DNA of 64,000 nucleotides, taken from the NCBI GenBank assembly GCA_002869385.1, contig PKTB01000004.1, forward strand, positions 325,773 to 389,772, read 5' to 3'. The stretch is from Marinilabiliales bacterium. Lineage in GTDB: Bacteria > Bacteroidota > Bacteroidia > Bacteroidales > ML635J-15. Shown here in pieces: positions 36,627 to 46,703 of the stretch. Positions within the stretch are counted from its first letter, which is position 1. Every line of letters begins with the position of its first letter. A program made the translations under genes and the position numbers. Under the pieces are notes generated by a model. The model ran no database searches and was not told the DNA's origin. It was given only the letters and a program-made list of their open reading frames with translations.

Positions 36627-37643
36627 ATGAAGAAACTACTACCTATTTTTATCTCAGCAATATTTGCAATTGTTTTTAATTAATGTAAAACCAGCAGTGT
36701 TCCAATTGAGGTTTTAAAACCAGCAGAAATCAATATTTCAGGTGATTATGAAAGTATTACTGTAATAAACAGAAGTCTGGCTGGAAAAGGAAGTAAAGGA
36801 GGTAATTTTACCGAAGGCCTATTCTCTGGAGAGGGAATTCATCAAGATAGAGATGCTTCTTTCAATTGTGTAGTAAGTTTTGCAAATTCAGTAAATGATG
36901 CACCTAAATATAAAGTTAATTTTTCAGAAGATTTTGAACTATATGGACTCGGTTCTGATAAATGGCCTCTACCAATTCCATGGGATACAATTAAACAAAT
37001 TACAGATTATTACAATACAGATTTATTAATTGCATTAGAGACATTTGATTCTGATACAAGAAGTTGGTCAAAAACCAGAAATAATGATGATGGAACTGAA
37101 TACTATGAAGGTATTGAAGTTGCAATTACAGCCGGTTGGAGAATTTATGATCCTTATAAAGAAATAATTCTTGACCAAAATAGCTTTGTTGACAGAAAAT
37201 TCTGGGAAAAACATGCTGATTCACAATCATCTGCAAGACGAAAAATCCCAACAAAACGCGAAGCAGTAAATGAGGGTGGTGCTTTTGCAGGATATATGTA
37301 TGCCAGCCGTATATCGCCAACTTGGGCAACAGAATACAGAATATATTTTAGAAAAGGTAATGAACAAATAAGAGAGGCGTACCAATTTGTAAGAAAAAAT
37401 AATTGGAAAAATGCCTTTGAATTATGGACTCTCGCATGTCAAGATCAAAATCCAAAAATTTCTGCTTATGCATACCATAATATTGCAGTTTATTACGAAT
37501 TTAATGACAATATTCCACAAGCTATTGAAAATGCATATAAAGCTTACGACTTATATCCAAATAGATACACACAAAGCTATATAAACATTCTCACAGCTAG
37601 AGAAGCCGAAATTAACAGGCTAAATCAGCAACTTAACGAATAG
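36627..37643 (+). CDS. DUF6340-type lipoprotein (in-frame TAA at the lipobox)
   Basis: The ATG at 36627 starts a lipoprotein signal (MKKLLPIFISAIFAIVFN) and the 19th codon is TAA (36681-36683) directly before the lipid-attachment Cys; lipoboxes of this group usually have Ser there (FNSC). The frame then stays open for about 319 codons, with ESITVINRSL, GTEYYEGIEVAITAGWRIYDP and a C-terminal tetratricopeptide-like segment (NAFELWTLACQ, AYHNIAVYYEFNDNIPQAI). The pattern fits the DUF6340 lipoproteins of Bacteroidota, function unknown. Confidence 0.75.
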
Positions 37644-37650
37644 ACAAAAT

Positions 37651-38271
37651 CTATTCTTTCATAAATTTCAATACTTTATATTCTTGACTATCAATATTAT
37701 AAACTCTCAATAAATACATACCGGGATTAAAATCAGATATATTTATACTGTTTTTATTATTTAAAGTATAATCCTCAATTAAAACTCCGGCAACATTATA
37801 AATTTGCAATTCAGTATTACTTTTCAGTCCTTCAACAAAAATTTCATCTTTGGCAGGATTTGGATAAATAGATAATTCTGAAATTATATCTTCTTTGATT
37901 TCTGTCGTCGAAACTGCAGTAAAACTACCTGTCATACCCATTGACTGATGCGGTATACAATGATAATCATAAGTGCCAGCAACAAGAACTTTATACTTAA
38001 ACTCCATATCTGTTGATGTCAAAGGATTATTCCACTCTGATGCACCATTTGGAACTGTCGTAGAAGTTGTTGTGTGAGTTCCACCTGTCCAAACCCATTT
38101 AATTGTATCTCCAACATTAACCGTAATTGATGGTGGATCAAATGCCATACCCGATTGAGTAATAACATGTGTTTCCTGAGCAATGATAAAAATTGGAAAT
38201 GTGAATAATAATACTATTGTGTAAATATGTTTTTTCACAATAATTGTTTTTAATAAATAATCTAACATCAT
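37651..38271 (-). CDS. Secreted cupredoxin-like protein with T9SS sorting domain
   Basis: After a signal peptide (ending around FIIAQ) comes a plastocyanin-type domain with the copper ligands His (WTGGTHTT), Cys, His and Met (YHCIPHQSMGM). The C-terminal ~75 residues (SIYPNPAKDEIFVEG to YLLRVYNIDSQEYKVLKF) are a type A T9SS sorting domain, so the protein is exported across the outer membrane. Probably an extracellular electron carrier; no partner is nearby. Confidence 0.85.
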   Translation of the reverse strand: MMLDYLLKTIIVKKHIYTIVLLFTFPIFIIAQETHVITQSGMAFDPPSITVNVGDTIKWVWTGGTHTTTSTTVPNGASEWNNPLTSTDMEFKYKVLVAGTYDYHCIPHQSMGMTGSFTAVSTTEIKEDIISELSIYPNPAKDEIFVEGLKSNTELQIYNVAGVLIEDYTLNNKNSINISDFNPGMYLLRVYNIDSQEYKVLKFMKE

Positions 38272-38344
38272 GAGTAAAACAACATTACCTTTTTAAAGTT
38301 CTTAAATATGCTGTGAAATATGTTTTAATGAAGTGAAGTGAAGC

Positions 38345-39070
38345 TTAAATATTATACTCAACTTCTTTAAAGTAATAATCTCTTTGATTACCATTCTTGT
38401 CAACTAAGACAATGTATCCATCATTTTTTACATCTATTATTTTTGCTTCAAAAGTAAAATTCTCTTTCTTAAAATAAGACCATTCATCATATCTGTAAAG
38501 CTTATCTAAATAAGAAGATTTAATACCAGTGCTCTTAAATTTTTGCAATGACTTTATTCCTTTAGAAATAAGTAAAAAAAGCTCCTTTATTTCATTTTCA
38601 ATATTATAATCTTGATTATTTATTGTCTTTAATGAAACAGGATTTAAGACTTCCGAAGGAAAATCGGTTTGATTCAAATTTAATCCTACACCAATCACAG
38701 AATTGTTGATTTTATCCCCGTAAAATCTATTTTCAACTAGTATTCCGGCAATTTTATCATCTTTTACATAAATATCATTAGGCCATTTTATTTTTGCTGA
38801 TACACCCTTAATTTGAAGATATTCGCATATCGATATTGAAATTATCATATTAAGTTGAAAATGCTGTTCAACTTTTATTTCAGGAAAAACAATTAAAGAG
38901 GCTAAAATATTTTTATTCTTTTCAGAATACCACTTGTTTTTACCTAAGCCTTTACCTTGTTTCTGATAGTCAGTATAAATCAGTGTTTCTTCAATCAATT
39001 CTTTATTTGCAACTAATTTTGCAGCATAATTATTAGTAGAATCAATATTTGATATTTTAATAATATTCAA
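38345..39070 (-). CDS. birA: Biotin--[acetyl-CoA-carboxylase] ligase (no DNA-binding domain)
   Basis: A 241-residue class I biotin protein ligase: STNNYA at the start, biotin-AMP loop QKQGKGLGKNKWYSE, KIKWPNDIYV (~93-102) with the catalytic Lys, and GILVEN, GVGLNLN. No N-terminal helix-turn-helix is present, so it is not a repressor. It activates biotin and attaches it to carboxylase carrier proteins. Confidence 0.9.
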   Translation of the reverse strand: MNIIKISNIDSTNNYAAKLVANKELIEETLIYTDYQKQGKGLGKNKWYSEKNKNILASLIVFPEIKVEQHFQLNMIISISICEYLQIKGVSAKIKWPNDIYVKDDKIAGILVENRFYGDKINNSVIGVGLNLNQTDFPSEVLNPVSLKTINNQDYNIENEIKELFLLISKGIKSLQKFKSTGIKSSYLDKLYRYDEWSYFKKENFTFEAKIIDVKNDGYIVLVDKNGNQRDYYFKEVEYNI

Positions 39071-39073
39071 GAC

Positions 39074-39907
39074 TTATTGGAATTTATAATACAAGCCTAA
39101 CTTTATTCCTCCATATAAAGGTTTCGAATAAAAATTCTTACGCTCATCATCTCTTATATACTCACTATATTTTTCTAAACCTAAAGCATTAACTCCTTTA
39201 TAATCAGTAAGAATATAATTTACTCTAAAACCTGCATTAAGAAACAAAATATCTTCTATCAGAGTAAAATTTGCACCAAAACCAAATGCCAAACCAAATC
39301 CTGTATTATAAAACTTATCTTCAACATTTAAATCCGAAACATCTCGATATTCATAGTATAAAGCATTATAAACACCCTGATTTATTGTTAAATATTGTGA
39401 CTTTAAATTAAGTTGTTCTGTTGTATAAGTATCAGAATAGTTTTGTCCGGAAGTAACTAAAATTGTCTGAGTTTCTTTTTCAAAATCAATTGAAAAAATT
39501 GCATCTGTAACAAATTGAAAAACTGGACCAAATTCAAAATAAAACTTTGATCCATACTTACACATCAAAGGAATATCAATAGTTTTAAGTTTTATATGTG
39601 AATTATAAATATTTTCACCATCTGAAACCGTTTGCATTTTTCCGGTATAATTTTGATTTACATAATTAGTATTAACATTTAATTCAATACCTAAATTGTC
39701 ATTAAAATCATATGCTATGATAGATCCAAAATAGTATCCAGTGGACAAAACAAAATCCATATCAGGTCCTTTATCAAATACCTGTTTATTCATAATCCAG
39801 GTATTATTAAAAGAATAATGTAATCCTAATTTAAATCCTTGTTGAGCAAAAGTTAAACAAAAACTAAATATCAATAATAAGAATATTATCGATTTTCTTA
39901 AGTACAT
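39074..39907 (-). CDS. Outer-membrane beta-barrel protein (PorT-like), paralogue 1
   Basis: A 277-residue protein with signal peptide (cleavage after CLTFAQ) and an eight-strand-type barrel. The stretch NNTWIMNKQVFDKGPDMD is shared with the neighbouring gene at 39954. The C-terminus GGIKLGLYYKFQ is a typical barrel closing strand. Function unknown; it starts 4 bp after birA's start-side neighbour in the same direction. Confidence 0.7.
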   Translation of the reverse strand: MYLRKSIIFLLLIFSFCLTFAQQGFKLGLHYSFNNTWIMNKQVFDKGPDMDFVLSTGYYFGSIIAYDFNDNLGIELNVNTNYVNQNYTGKMQTVSDGENIYNSHIKLKTIDIPLMCKYGSKFYFEFGPVFQFVTDAIFSIDFEKETQTILVTSGQNYSDTYTTEQLNLKSQYLTINQGVYNALYYEYRDVSDLNVEDKFYNTGFGLAFGFGANFTLIEDILFLNAGFRVNYILTDYKGVNALGLEKYSEYIRDDERKNFYSKPLYGGIKLGLYYKFQ

Positions 39908-39953
39908 AAATTTATAGTATTAAAACTAAATTTGATTTACTAATTTTAAAAGA

Positions 39954-40691
39954 CTAATCAAACATATAAATAAGACCTATTTTTAATCCACCATATAATG
40001 GATTATTATAGAAATTTTCTTTATCATCTGTTGGAACATAACCGCTCTCCTTTGTCTCACCTAAACCATTTATTCCTTCAATATCAGTTATAATATAATT
40101 AAATCTTAAACCAAAATTAAATAATAATTGATCTTCAACAATATCAAAATTAGCACCAAAACCCATTGTAACACCAAATGCATTACTTTTAAAAGTTGAC
40201 TTAACAGCTTTATTTGTAAAATTTTCACAAATATAAATCTGACTATTATAACTTGCCCATGCATCTTCTGTATCAAATGTTCTGCTATAAGTAGCTTTGT
40301 TAATAAATTGAATCAGCGGACCAAATTCAAAATATGAAGATTTTCCAAATTTCATTAAAATTGGAATATCCAAAGTATTTAAAACTGTTGAAGCATTATA
40401 TGTGTATCTATCCTCTGTAAATAAATACTTCATACTACCAACATATTTTTGCTCTATTTTATTAGGATTAAAATTTATTTCAAGACCAAATTTATCTGAA
40501 AAATAATAACCTGTTACAAAACCATAATACATACCGTATGATGCAGCTATATCCATTTCAGGACCTTCATCAAATACTTGTTTGTTCATTAACCATGTGC
40601 TATTATAAGCAAAATGTCCACCAATAGTCAGTTGTGAAAAACTCAAAACTGATACTCCTAATAATAGAATTACAAATGCAATTTTTTTCAT
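39954..40691 (-). CDS. Outer-membrane beta-barrel protein (PorT-like), paralogue 2
   Basis: A 245-residue protein with signal peptide (MKKIAFVILLLGVSVLSFSQ) and the motif NSTWLMNKQVFDEGPEMD also present in paralogue 1, as are DIPILMKFG, YFEFGPLIQF and GFGANFDIVEDQ. The pair arose by tandem duplication. Ends in GGLKIGLIYMFD, a barrel closing strand. Confidence 0.7.
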   Translation of the reverse strand: MKKIAFVILLLGVSVLSFSQLTIGGHFAYNSTWLMNKQVFDEGPEMDIAASYGMYYGFVTGYYFSDKFGLEINFNPNKIEQKYVGSMKYLFTEDRYTYNASTVLNTLDIPILMKFGKSSYFEFGPLIQFINKATYSRTFDTEDAWASYNSQIYICENFTNKAVKSTFKSNAFGVTMGFGANFDIVEDQLLFNFGLRFNYIITDIEGINGLGETKESGYVPTDDKENFYNNPLYGGLKIGLIYMFD

Positions 40692-40764
40692 TTCAATAAA
40701 ACTTAAGTTACTAACAATCTAATTTAACAATAATCATCTAAAATTTACTATGTAATTTTAGCTA

Positions 40765-41904
40765 TTAAAACTCAAAGCTACAAATTATTTCTACAAAATC
40801 TGCCTGAGCCATATTAACTTTCAGGTTTACTCCTCCGATAATAGCATAGTCATACGATTTTATAAAATAATATCTTAATCCTAATTTATTACTATTTATA
40901 GATTTTAAAATATCTTTTACAGTAAATTTATCTCCATTCATTGTCACCATATATCTGTAAAAAGGTTTATAAATATCAAGACCTAATTCAGTATATAATG
41001 CAAAATCACCAAAAAGAAATTCATGTGCTCCAAATACTCCGAGTACAGAACTTTTTAAAAAAGGATCTCCAATATCTAGCTCCTGATAAATAATAAATTT
41101 CTCAAAACTATCATATTGTAACATATTAACACCTAATCTAAATTTATGAATAGGAGACGTTTTTTTACAAATTCCAAAACCAATATCATAAACTTGATAA
41201 TTTGGACCATTTGCTGGTTTTGTTGAGGTACCAAATTCGTGCATTCCTAAACCAAGGTTGACAAAAATCTTCCATTCCTGATCAGGCCTGTCTCTGTATT
41301 TATAATCTACATCTTCGTGTGGATCGCTATAACTATATCTGTAAAATAAATTAACAGTAGGCAAATTCATACCAATATTAGGCAATTTACAATGACCATT
41401 AGAAAAATGTAAAGCACCTGCAGCAATACCAATATGACTATATGGTTGAAATTCGTAAGATACGCCTATTTCAGCATTTGCTAAGGCAGTAAAATTTGAT
41501 CATATTAACATATTGTTAGGATTATATTTTCTATCATAGGGATTAGTATGATATGCAATGCCTAAACCGGTTTTAATATGATAGTTCCATCTGTTCTTTA
41601 TTCTTTTATCAAATGAAAACTGAGGAGCAAAACCAATAACATATCCATATTCCAAAGCACCAGGATAACCTGCAAAACATGAAAAATAAAATGTTGGATA
41701 ACCATAATAATAATGCCAGTATTCTTCGCCGTTTAGTTTTTCACCAAAAGACATTTCACCTATAAAACCAGGTTTGGTTGGAGGTAATTTACTATAATTT
41801 GGAGCAACATAAACATTATGTAAAGCTGTTCGAATCTCAGTACTATTTTGTGAAAATAATACCAGACTTAGTAAAAACAAAACAGCTGTACAAAAATACT
41901 TCAT
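40765..41904 (-). CDS. Acyloxyacyl hydrolase/PagL-like lipid A deacylase (in-frame TGA)
   Basis: A signal peptide is followed by an outer-membrane barrel. The catalytic pattern of PagL is visible: HFSNGHCKLPNIGMN (His and Ser of the triad, about residues 166-168). A TGA (plus-strand 41500-41502) interrupts NNMLI-stop-SNFTALANAE; relatives have Gly there (GSNFTAL). Reconstructed length is 379 residues, as in Bacteroidota members with an extended N-terminal barrel part. It would remove an acyl chain from lipid A. The start is 2 bp after the nadA stop. Confidence 0.82.
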
Positions 41905-41906
41905 TC

Positions 41907-42899
41907 TTACAATCCTAATTTTTCAGAAATATCCAGCATTCTTACAATCGATTTTTTAGCTTTTTCTATTAACTCTTTTTCAACATTTACCTCTGGAAGT
42001 TCGTATTTTAAACAATTATACAATTTTTCTAATGTGTTTAATTTCATATAATTACAATCATTACATCCACAAGTAGAATCAAGTGCCGGAGCAGGAATAA
42101 AAGTCTTATCAGGACTATATTTTTTCATTTGATGTAGTATTCCTGACTCAGTTGCAACAATATATTTTTCTGCATCGTCTAATTGAGTAAATTTTAATAA
42201 ACTTGAAGTACTATCAACATGCTCAGAAACAAGTAGAACAGGTTTTTCACATTCCGGATGAGCAATTATTTTTGCCTCAGGATTTTCATCTTTTAATTTT
42301 AAAATAGCTTCAAGATTAAATTCTTTATGAACATGACAAGCACCATCCCATAATAGCATATTACGACCGGTAATACTGTTAATATAATTACCAAGATTTT
42401 TATCAGGTCCAAATATTATTTTTTCATCTTTTGGCAAACTATCCACTATTTGTTTAGCATTCGACGAAGTAACAACAATGTCTGTTAAAGCTTTGATTTC
42501 AGCTGTGGTATTAACATATGAAATAACAGTATGTCCGGGATTAGCTTTTATAAATTTTTCAAATTCCGGAGCCGGACATGAATCAGCCAATTAACAACCA
42601 GCTTTAAGATCTGGGATAATTACTTTTTTATGAGGTGAAAGTATCTTAGCTGTCTCGGCCATAAAATGAACACCTAAAAATACAATAATATCAGCATCTG
42701 TTTTTGCAGCTTCTTGAGACAATTTTAAACTATCACCTATATAATCAGAAATGTCTTGTAATTCACCTTCAATATAAAAATGACCAAGAATTACAGCGTT
42801 TCTTTCCTTTTTAAGTTTATTTATTTCTTCTTTTAGATTTATATTTGATGGAATGTCTTCTTTTAAAAATCCAAAATTTTCTAAATCTGATAAATTCAT
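41907..42899 (-). CDS. nadA: Quinolinate synthase A (in-frame TAA)
   Basis: NadA condenses iminoaspartate with dihydroxyacetone phosphate using a [4Fe-4S] cluster. Family marks are IQDI-like [43 protein letters not shown] and the Cys ligand segment [17 protein letters not shown] (plus-strand 42591-42593) replaces the invariant Ser of AGCSLADSCP. Reconstructed length is 330 residues, normal. As written, NAD synthesis de novo would be blocked. No nadB or nadC is adjacent. Confidence 0.93.
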
Positions 42900-43570
42900 A
42901 TTAATATTAATTAATTAATAAATATATTAATAAATGATTATTATTATACCTTGTTAATAACGGTAAAACTTTTTTCAAATTTAATAAAAATCACTTGCAA
43001 ATTTTAATTATTATATTTTATAAACAATTAATTTAATAAACTCTATTTGATTATCAGTCTTTTAAATTTTTTGTACACATATGTTCACAATTAATAAATA
43101 ACATATGTTAAAAATGGAAATTGGTTAATAAGAATGTTAATTAATTTGTCCTAAATTAATAATTACTTTTTTGGTATTGTCGAAAGTTTTTCTAACTCGA
43201 ATAGGATTTTAAAATCCAAATTAATTTTTCATTTAATTTTCTATTTATATTAACATAGTTTATAAAAACTGTTAATAATTTAAAACATTGTAAATCAACA
43301 CATTAAGTAAAACAGCAAATTTTAAGCTCTTGTTTTACAATAAATTAACATATAGTTTACAAATGTTTAAAACTATTTCTTGCATTTTAATAAGCTGATG
43401 ATTTACAAAATATTAGTAAAATTATCGAAAAAAATTATATTAATATTTTTCTCGTTTCTAATAAGTGTTCAGCAATTCTATTCTAGAGTTTTACATTTGA
43501 TAAAATTAGGAAAACATTTATTAAACATTTAAGTATTTGGTAAAATATTGGGCTGTGTTGTCACCAGCTG
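42900..43570. other. Long AT-rich gap without recognised gene
   Basis: About 670 bp of very AT-rich sequence between nadA and the LRR gene (both minus strand). I see no convincing ORF, hairpin or RNA. A TAAATTTG box on the minus strand at 42976-42983 could be the nadA promoter, but in such AT-rich DNA this is weak. Confidence 0.4.
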
Positions 43571-45034
43571 TTATTTCCTAAACTCTAATAATTTATACAA
43601 TACTGTATCTATTTCTCTGTCCTCATCAATAACACTAATATTAATAAAGCATTTAATATATTCTTCTGATATTTCAATAAACTTCAAATATCCAGAACAC
43701 GAATATTCATCAGAAAAATACTTATACCAGCAACTGGAATATGAATAATCCACATTTATGAAGGTGTTAGGTATTGTATAAATTTTATCTACTTGAATGC
43801 TGTCTATATTTGTTATGGTAATTGTATAATACTCCTTATATTCTTCACAAACGTAATCAAATAAATATGAATATTTGGCAAATAATGTATCTTGCGATTC
43901 TTCTAAAACTGTTGTTTGCTTACCATATATTTCTTTAAAATTAACCAAATTGCGTTCAAGGACTCTACAATAATTAACCCAATCAATTTTTGCACCAAAA
44001 TCTTGCATAGTCTTATCTATATCCTTATAGATAGTTGGACAAATGCTAATTTTTTCAATACTGTCCACATTAACAAATTCAACAGGAATGAATGAGATTT
44101 TCGTATTTGATAAATTAAGTGTTTTTAAAGTAGATATCGCAGATAAATCAAAATCAAATAATGTAATGTCGACATTTCTACTAATATAAAGATAGCGTAA
44201 GTTTTTAAAATTACTAATTAGAGGATCTATACTTGAAAGTTTATTATTGCTTAAATCCAAGTATTCTAAATTCGTTAAATTATAAAACTCTATTGGTAAT
44301 GATTTGATTTGAGTATCTGAAATATCGAGAAATTTTAATTTCTTGATATTCCCGATTGAAGGTGGGACTTCAACAATTTTATTACCTGGATTTAGCTCTT
44401 CAAGGTTTATTAAATTGCCAATTTCTTGAGGAATTGACTTAATATTAGTCTTATTAAAATCTAATATACGTAGATTCAATAAATTGCAAAATTCATCAGG
44501 AATGGAAATTGTATTATGATTACTATATATTCTCAGATACTCTAAATTTTTCAAATCCCCAATTTCTTTTGGTAAAGAAGTTAAAGATGAATAATTTATT
44601 TCTAAATGTTTCAAGTATTTTAAGTTCCCAATTTCCTTTGGTAAGGAATTATTTCTGTATCCATCAAGCTCCAAATATTTAATATTCGAAAGCAGTCCGA
44701 TTTCATGGCCTAATCTTTCAAAACCACAATCATTTAGTATTAAAGTATCAAGTTTTGGCAATTGAGAGAAAATTGTAAATGTTTCAATTAAGTTAAGTTT
44801 GTGAAAACCACTAAGGTATATATATGATAAATTAGCAAGGTCTTCAATACCCTCCGGTAAACTTTCAATATCACAATCATCTCCATCACAATAGATTGAT
44901 ATTGCATTTGTTTTTATTGAGTTTTCAATTGCTTTGTCAAAAGAATTGATATCGAAAAACTCTTTTGTCTGACAATATGATATGTTTGTTACAAATAAAC
45001 TTAAAATCAAAAAATATATTAGTGTCTTTTTCAT
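43571..45034 (-). CDS. Secreted leucine-rich-repeat protein
   Basis: A signal peptide (ending SYCQ) precedes about ten leucine-rich repeats of ~23 residues (SLPKEIGNLKYLKHLEI, SIPQEIGNLINLEELNP and similar, residues ~60-310), followed by a ~170-residue unique C-terminal domain with few landmarks. No T9SS sorting domain and no lipobox are visible. Likely a periplasmic or surface binding protein; target unknown. Confidence 0.8.
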   Translation of the reverse strand: MKKTLIYFLILSLFVTNISYCQTKEFFDINSFDKAIENSIKTNAISIYCDGDDCDIESLPEGIEDLANLSYIYLSGFHKLNLIETFTIFSQLPKLDTLILNDCGFERLGHEIGLLSNIKYLELDGYRNNSLPKEIGNLKYLKHLEINYSSLTSLPKEIGDLKNLEYLRIYSNHNTISIPDEFCNLLNLRILDFNKTNIKSIPQEIGNLINLEELNPGNKIVEVPPSIGNIKKLKFLDISDTQIKSLPIEFYNLTNLEYLDLSNNKLSSIDPLISNFKNLRYLYISRNVDITLFDFDLSAISTLKTLNLSNTKISFIPVEFVNVDSIEKISICPTIYKDIDKTMQDFGAKIDWVNYCRVLERNLVNFKEIYGKQTTVLEESQDTLFAKYSYLFDYVCEEYKEYYTITITNIDSIQVDKIYTIPNTFINVDYSYSSCWYKYFSDEYSCSGYLKFIEISEEYIKCFINISVIDEDREIDTVLYKLLEFRK

Positions 45035-45078
45035 TCTATAATGTCTTGACCTGAAATATGGCTAAAGTTTAAACATAC

Positions 45079-45140
45079 GATTAAGCTCCCGCTCGCACGG
45101 ATTTAGCTCCGCTTAGTTCGCCCTGTGGGCTTCGGTTGCA
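45079..45140. repeat. Degenerate direct repeat, copy 1
   Basis: A locally GC-richer stretch (TTTAGCTCCGCTTAGTTCG and CTTCGGTTGCAATC) recurs in degenerate form at 45229-45292. It is non-coding and probably a member of a dispersed repeat family. Confidence 0.45.
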
Positions 45141-45228
45141 ATCCGAGTGGCTGAATAATGTATAAAATTACAAATTTATTATTAACTAAATACATTGAAC
45201 TCTCTTTTTTACTAAATGTAACACTTTG

Positions 45229-45292
45229 TCGGCTAGGATTTTGCTTCGCTGAACTAGTCTTGTAGTCTTCGGTTGCAATCTAAGTGAGCAAA
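45229..45292. repeat. Degenerate direct repeat, copy 2
   Basis: GCTTCGCTGAACTAG and GTCTTCGGTTGCAATC parallel the copy at 45079-45140, ~150 bp away, with about 70% identity by eye. It ends next to the Nudix gene stop. Confidence 0.45.
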
Positions 45293-45298
45293 ATCACA

Positions 45299-45898
45299 TC
45301 AGTACTTTTCCATCAATTCTATCAACTCCGGATACATATTTTCAAAGTAATCTTTAAGATTGATTTTATTTACCCAAAATACTTCGCTTATATCTTCTTC
45401 GGTTTGAGGTTTTAAATCATAATCTTTAGTAAATGTCATTTTAAACCATGAAGTCTCTTTTAATGCATATTGATTTTTATATGGATAAATATGAAAAGTA
45501 AAATCAAAAAAATCAAAATTTGATAAATCCTTTAATTCTATACCACACTCTTCGCTAACCTCTCTGGCTGCACAATCAATAATAATTTCGTTTTTTTCAA
45601 CTTTTCCTTTTGGTAAATCTGTAAAACCAAGTCTTTTGATTAGTAATAATTCATCATTTGCGTTTGTTACAATGCCTCCGGCAGCCTGAATAAACTTAAA
45701 ATGACCAGTATAAAAGTCAAGATGTTGATCTTCGCATATATTAAAAATATTAATGCTTTCCGAATTGTTAGTATCTAAGAAAATATTCAGTTCTTTTTTC
45801 AGTATTTCTTTATCCGAAAAGTTTATTTTTGTGATTGAATTATCAGAAGGTTTTTCTGATAATAGAATGAATTTATTTTTGTAAAATATTTTAATCAT
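45299..45898 (-). CDS. Nudix hydrolase
   Basis: The complete Nudix box GX5EX7REUXEEXGU is present as GKVEKNE...REVSEECGI (about residues 98-120) within a Nudix domain that starts at AAGGIV. A ~65-residue N-terminal extension precedes it. I chose the ATG at 45898 (MIKIFYKNKF); an in-frame codon at 45925 would overlap pyrE. Substrate unknown. It is divergent from pyrE with only 11 bp between the two start codons. Confidence 0.87.
   Translation of the reverse strand: MIKIFYKNKFILLSEKPSDNSITKINFSDKEILKKELNIFLDTNNSESINIFNICEDQHLDFYTGHFKFIQAAGGIVTNANDELLLIKRLGFTDLPKGKVEKNEIIIDCAAREVSEECGIELKDLSNFDFFDFTFHIYPYKNQYALKETSWFKMTFTKDYDLKPQTEEDISEVFWVNKINLKDYFENMYPELIELMEKY
45874..45881 (+). promoter_or_regulatory. 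Promoter box TATTTTTG for pyrE, inside the Nudix coding region
   Basis: An exact TAnnTTTG match on the plus strand, 28 bp before the pyrE ATG, and within the 5' end of the divergent Nudix gene. Confidence 0.5.
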
Positions 45899-45909
45899 AA
45901 ACCGAAAAC

Positions 45910-46542
45910 ATGGAACAACTTGCAAAACAAATCGCTGAAAAACTATTACAAATTAAAGCAATTAAATTAGAGCCTGCAAATCATTTTACCTGGGCATCAG
46001 GATGGTTTTCACCTATTTATTGTGATAATAGAAAAACATTGTCTTTTCCTGAGGTTAGAACCTTTATAAAAAATTCATTTGTTAAGGTAATTAAAGAAAA
46101 CTATAGTGATTTTGATGTTATTGCCGGTGTTGCAACAGGTGCAATTGCTCAAGGAGCGCTAGTTGCCGAAGCTCTTGAAAAGCCATTTGTATATGTTAGA
46201 CCAAAGGCTAAGGAACATGGAATGGGTAATCAGATTGAAGGGTATCTTGAAGAAGGTAAAAAAGTATTAGTAATTGAAGATTTAATTTCTACTGGTGGCA
46301 GCAGTTTAAAAGCTGTTGAAGCTTTACGTCAGGCTAATTGCGAAGTTGTTGGAATGGTTGCTATTTTTACTTATGGTTTTCAAAAAGCTGATGATAGCTT
46401 TAAAGAAGCTAATGTTTACTTAATAACTCTAAGTAATTATAATGCTTTAATTGAGCAAGCTCTATCTACAGGTTATGTGTCGGATTCTGATGTTGAACTA
46501 TTGAAAGAGTGGAGAACAAATCCATCTGAATGGAAAAAATAA
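45910..46542 (+). CDS. pyrE: Orotate phosphoribosyltransferase
   Basis: This 210-residue enzyme joins orotate and PRPP to form OMP in pyrimidine synthesis. The PRPP-binding motif VLVIEDLISTGGSS (~117-130) is intact, as are the orotate-loop WASGWFSPIYCDNRKT and GVATGAIAQGALVA. The next gene, an SRPBCC protein, commonly follows pyrE in Bacteroidota. Confidence 0.94.
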   Translation: MEQLAKQIAEKLLQIKAIKLEPANHFTWASGWFSPIYCDNRKTLSFPEVRTFIKNSFVKVIKENYSDFDVIAGVATGAIAQGALVAEALEKPFVYVRPKAKEHGMGNQIEGYLEEGKKVLVIEDLISTGGSSLKAVEALRQANCEVVGMVAIFTYGFQKADDSFKEANVYLITLSNYNALIEQALSTGYVSDSDVELLKEWRTNPSEWKK

Positions 46543-46703
46543 TTATTAGGAAAAATTAATATATCATAATTTGAATTGTACATTAAAACAAATATGTGGA
46601 GCAAAGAGCATGGAAGTAAGATCAAATACTCCATGCCCTCTGCCTATATGGTTAACGATATGTAATTTACTCATAGAAATATACAATTAAAGAAATATAT
46701 TAG

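Noticed and set aside
42900..43570. Hidden gene or RNA in the 670-bp AT-rich gap
   Set aside because: No frame is open for a convincing length on either strand even when single stops are read through, and no stable hairpin or tRNA-like fold is visible.
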